NCBI GenBank assembly: GCA_947175775.1
Contig: CAMWNY010000139.1
Coordinates: forward strand, 1 to 6,719
DNA length: 6,719 nt
Direction: 5' to 3'
Source of the DNA: an uncultured Lachnospiraceae bacterium
GTDB lineage: Bacteria > Bacillota > Clostridia > Lachnospirales > Lachnospiraceae
Positions 5,471-6,719 of the stretch are shown in pieces (positions within the stretch are counted from its first letter, which is position 1; every line of letters begins with the position of its first letter). The notes under the pieces were generated by a model. The model searched no databases and had not been told where the DNA came from. It saw only the letters and a list, made by a program, of their open reading frames with translations. The position numbers and the translations under genes are program-made.

Positions 5471-5758
5471 ATGGAAGATTTGACACGCACACAATTTATA
5501 CAGTTGACACCGGAGGATTTGGGAGAGGCTGCTTCGGTTCATGATGTGTTGGCTTCCGTGTATGCTGCGCTTACGGAAAAAGGGTACAATCCGGTAAATC
5601 AGATCGTTGGCTATATCATGTCAGGTGATCCTACTTATATTACAAGTCACAAGGGCGCACGCGCGATGATTATGAAAGCGGAACGCGACGAGCTTGTGGA
5701 GGAGCTGCTGAAGAATTATATTACAAGCCAGGGATGGAGCAGTATCCGAAGATTTTAA
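5471..5758 (+). CDS. ireB: IreB family regulatory phosphoprotein (UPF0297, YrzL/ReoM type)
   Basis: IreB is a small helical cytoplasmic protein of Firmicutes and a substrate of PASTA-domain Ser/Thr kinases (IreK in Enterococcus, PrkA in Listeria). The Listeria homologue ReoM controls ClpCP-dependent breakdown of MurA and so entry into peptidoglycan synthesis. The 95-residue product carries the family core: VYAALTEKGYNPVNQIVGY, then IMSGDPTYITSHKGAR and ERDELVEELLKNYI. Its N-terminus MEDLTRTQF places Thr7 where ReoM has its phosphorylated Thr7 (my alignment by eye); Thr5 is a nearby alternative. AAAGGAG (5456-5462) lies eight bases before the ATG. It is the first gene of a tight operon with ruvX (12-base gap). 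In Bacillus the same set usually follows alaS; here mtaB stands upstream. No PASTA kinase gene is in the window. Confidence 0.95.
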   Translation: MEDLTRTQFIQLTPEDLGEAASVHDVLASVYAALTEKGYNPVNQIVGYIMSGDPTYITSHKGARAMIMKAERDELVEELLKNYITSQGWSSIRRF

Positions 5759-5770
5759 CGGGGGATATAC

Positions 5771-6196
5771 ATGAGAAAAATGGGGTTAGACTTTGGCGCA
5801 AAAACTGTAGGAGTAGCAGTGAGCGATCCTCTGCTGATTACGGCACAGGGGGTAGAAATTGTGCGCAGAAAGTCTGAGAACAAACTTCGTCAGACATTGG
5901 CGCGTATTGAGGAACTGATCGTAGCGTATGAGGTGGACGAGCTTGTGCTCGGTTATCCGAAAAACATGAATGACACGTTGGGAGAGCGCGCCCAAAAGAC
6001 ACAGGAGTTCAAGGAGATGCTTGAGAGAAGAACTGGATTGAGTGTACAATTGTGGGACGAGCGTTTGACTACGGTGGCAGCAGATAAAGGGATGATAGAG
6101 GCCGGTATAAGACGTGAGGAGCTAAAAGAACACGTTGATAAGATAGCGGCTGTTTTTATTTTGCAGGGATATTTGGATTACTTGAAAAACAGATAA
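5771..6196 (+). CDS. ruvX: Holliday junction resolvase-like RNase H-fold protein YqgF/RuvX
   Basis: YqgF/RuvX proteins have an RNase H-type nuclease fold. They are annotated as putative Holliday junction resolvases, and the E. coli member has been tied to processing of 16S rRNA precursor ends, so the true role may be RNA maturation. The 141-residue product has the expected length. The probable metal-binding acidic residues are all present: Asp7 in GLDFGAKTVGVAVSD, Glu97 in WDERLTT, and Asp123 in HVDKIAAVFILQGYL. LVLGYPKNMN is a further family motif. The ATG at 5771 follows ireB by 12 bases, with GGGGGA (about 5760-5765) as ribosome binding site. The acidic set suggests an active enzyme. Confidence 0.95.
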   Translation: MRKMGLDFGAKTVGVAVSDPLLITAQGVEIVRRKSENKLRQTLARIEELIVAYEVDELVLGYPKNMNDTLGERAQKTQEFKEMLERRTGLSVQLWDERLTTVAADKGMIEAGIRREELKEHVDKIAAVFILQGYLDYLKNR

Positions 6197-6227
6197 ATTG
6201 GCAACTGCATGGAGGTTGGTACGGCTT

Positions 6228-6485
6228 ATGGAGAAGATTACCTTTATGCCGGACGGTGAGGCTGCGGTGGATTTTTATGTGCTGGAGCAGACCGTAATTG
6301 GCGGGGTGAATTATATTTTAGTAACAGATGCAGAAGACGGTGAAGATGGAGAGGCTTACATTTTAAAGGCGGAATCCGGTACGGAGAGCGAAGAGCAGGT
6401 TTATCGCATTGTTGAGGATGACAATGAGCTTGCGGCTGTATCGGGCGTTTTTGAAAGTATGCTGGATGACATTGATCTCGTGTAG
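6228..6485 (+). CDS. DUF1292 (YrzB-like) protein of unknown function
   Basis: This is a small acidic protein of 85 residues with no known biochemical role. It matches the DUF1292/YrzB family: EKITFMPDGEAAVDFYVLEQ at the start, a beta-rich middle containing NYILVTDA and EAYILKAE, and an acidic end, IVEDDNELAAVSGVFESMLD. No signal peptide or membrane segment is visible. The ATG at 6228 has GGAGG (6211-6215) 12 bases upstream, rather far. The frame stays open to a TTG at 6198, but the ATG gives the usual family N-terminus. It lies 31 bases after ruvX and belongs to the conserved ireB-ruvX-DUF1292 operon. Function cannot be inferred beyond this association. Confidence 0.88.
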   Translation: MEKITFMPDGEAAVDFYVLEQTVIGGVNYILVTDAEDGEDGEAYILKAESGTESEEQVYRIVEDDNELAAVSGVFESMLDDIDLV

Positions 6486-6492
6486 TATACCA

Positions 6493-6521
6493 TTGATAAT
6501 TAGGCAAACCTGTTTTCTAAT
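6493..6521 (+). promoter_or_regulatory. Candidate promoter for the RNase J gene
   Basis: TTGATA (6493-6498) and TCTAAT (6516-6521) are 17 bases apart, directly after the DUF1292 stop codon, leaving a leader of about 65 bases. A loose dyad ATTAG (6499-6503) and CTAAT (6517-6521) lies between the boxes, without a T-tract. The RNase J gene could instead be read from the ireB promoter. Confidence 0.42.
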
Positions 6522-6580
6522 ATCGGCGGTACACTGCACTGTCTAAAAATCGGTTTAAGAGCGGAAATTACATTTTATTC

Positions 6581-6587
6581 AGGAGGT
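6581..6587 (+). promoter_or_regulatory. Ribosome binding site that decides the TTG start of RNase J
   Basis: AGGAGGT is a full-strength Shine-Dalgarno sequence five bases before the TTG at 6593. It is the main reason to accept a TTG start here and may offset the weak initiation codon. Confidence 0.85.
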
Positions 6588-6592
6588 TAGAT

Positions 6593-6719
6593 TTGAAACA
6601 GAACAAAAAACAAAATACGGCAAAGCTCAAGATTATTCCTTTGGGAGGGCTTGAGCAGATTGGAATGAACATTACTGCCTTTGAGTATGAAGACAGTATT
6701 GTTGTGGTGGACTGCGGTC
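6593..6719 (+). CDS. Ribonuclease J, N-terminal fragment (gene runs past window end)
   Basis: RNase J is a metallo-beta-lactamase/beta-CASP nuclease with endonuclease and 5'-3' exonuclease activity, central to mRNA turnover and rRNA maturation in Firmicutes. Only 42 codons are visible. After a Lys/Asn/Gln-rich start comes LKIIPLGGLEQIGMNITAFE and then a stretch ending IVVVDCG. This matches the first strands of RNase J, where LGGLxEIGxN is typical. The metal-binding HxHxDH motif lies beyond the window, so activity cannot be judged. The start is a TTG: AGGAGGT (6581-6587) is five bases before it and no ATG lies nearby in frame (the next, at 6665, would remove the conserved opening). RNase J1 and J2 cannot be told apart from this fragment. 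Confidence 0.9.
   Translation, partial: MKQNKKQNTAKLKIIPLGGLEQIGMNITAFEYEDSIVVVDCG

Overview
The window looks like an ordinary, dense stretch of a Clostridia chromosome, most likely Lachnospiraceae. This rests on moderate GC with A-rich intergenic DNA, strong AGGAGG-type ribosome binding sites, a ThiI without the rhodanese domain beside a cysteine desulfurase, an IreB-RuvX-DUF1292 gene set, an RNase J gene, and a clostridial-looking chemoreceptor. The taxonomic call is an inference from gene content and protein style. No tRNA, rRNA, CRISPR array, transposase or phage gene was seen.

Layout. Positions 1-787 hold the cytoplasmic C-terminal part of a methyl-accepting chemotaxis protein, followed by a hairpin terminator. 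A leader of about 270 bases rich in short dyads (788-1057) precedes a class I cysteine desulfurase (1058-2215). After a 121-base gap with two back-to-back inverted repeats comes thiI (2337-3527). A bidirectional hairpin terminator (about 3532-3570) separates thiI from a convergent small HPr-like gene on the minus strand (3603-3833). The HPr-like gene and mtaB (4051-5352) are divergently transcribed from a 217-base region with one promoter facing each way. A further promoter at about 5375-5403 drives ireB (5471-5758), ruvX (5771-6196) and a DUF1292 gene (6228-6485). The window ends in the first 42 codons of RNase J, which starts with TTG at 6593.

How the genes fit together. The desulfurase, ThiI and MtaB all concern sulfur in tRNA: the first two probably form a sulfur relay for 4-thiouridine at U8, and MtaB makes the 2-methylthio group of ms2t6A at A37. 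IreB, RuvX and the DUF1292 protein form a conserved Firmicutes set linking cell-wall control, RNA or DNA processing and an unknown function.

The points most worth a second look are the HPr-like protein, which has lost the phosphocarrier histidine but kept the regulatory serine motif, and two inverted repeats with related loops flanking the desulfurase gene. I found no convincing new multi-gene system.
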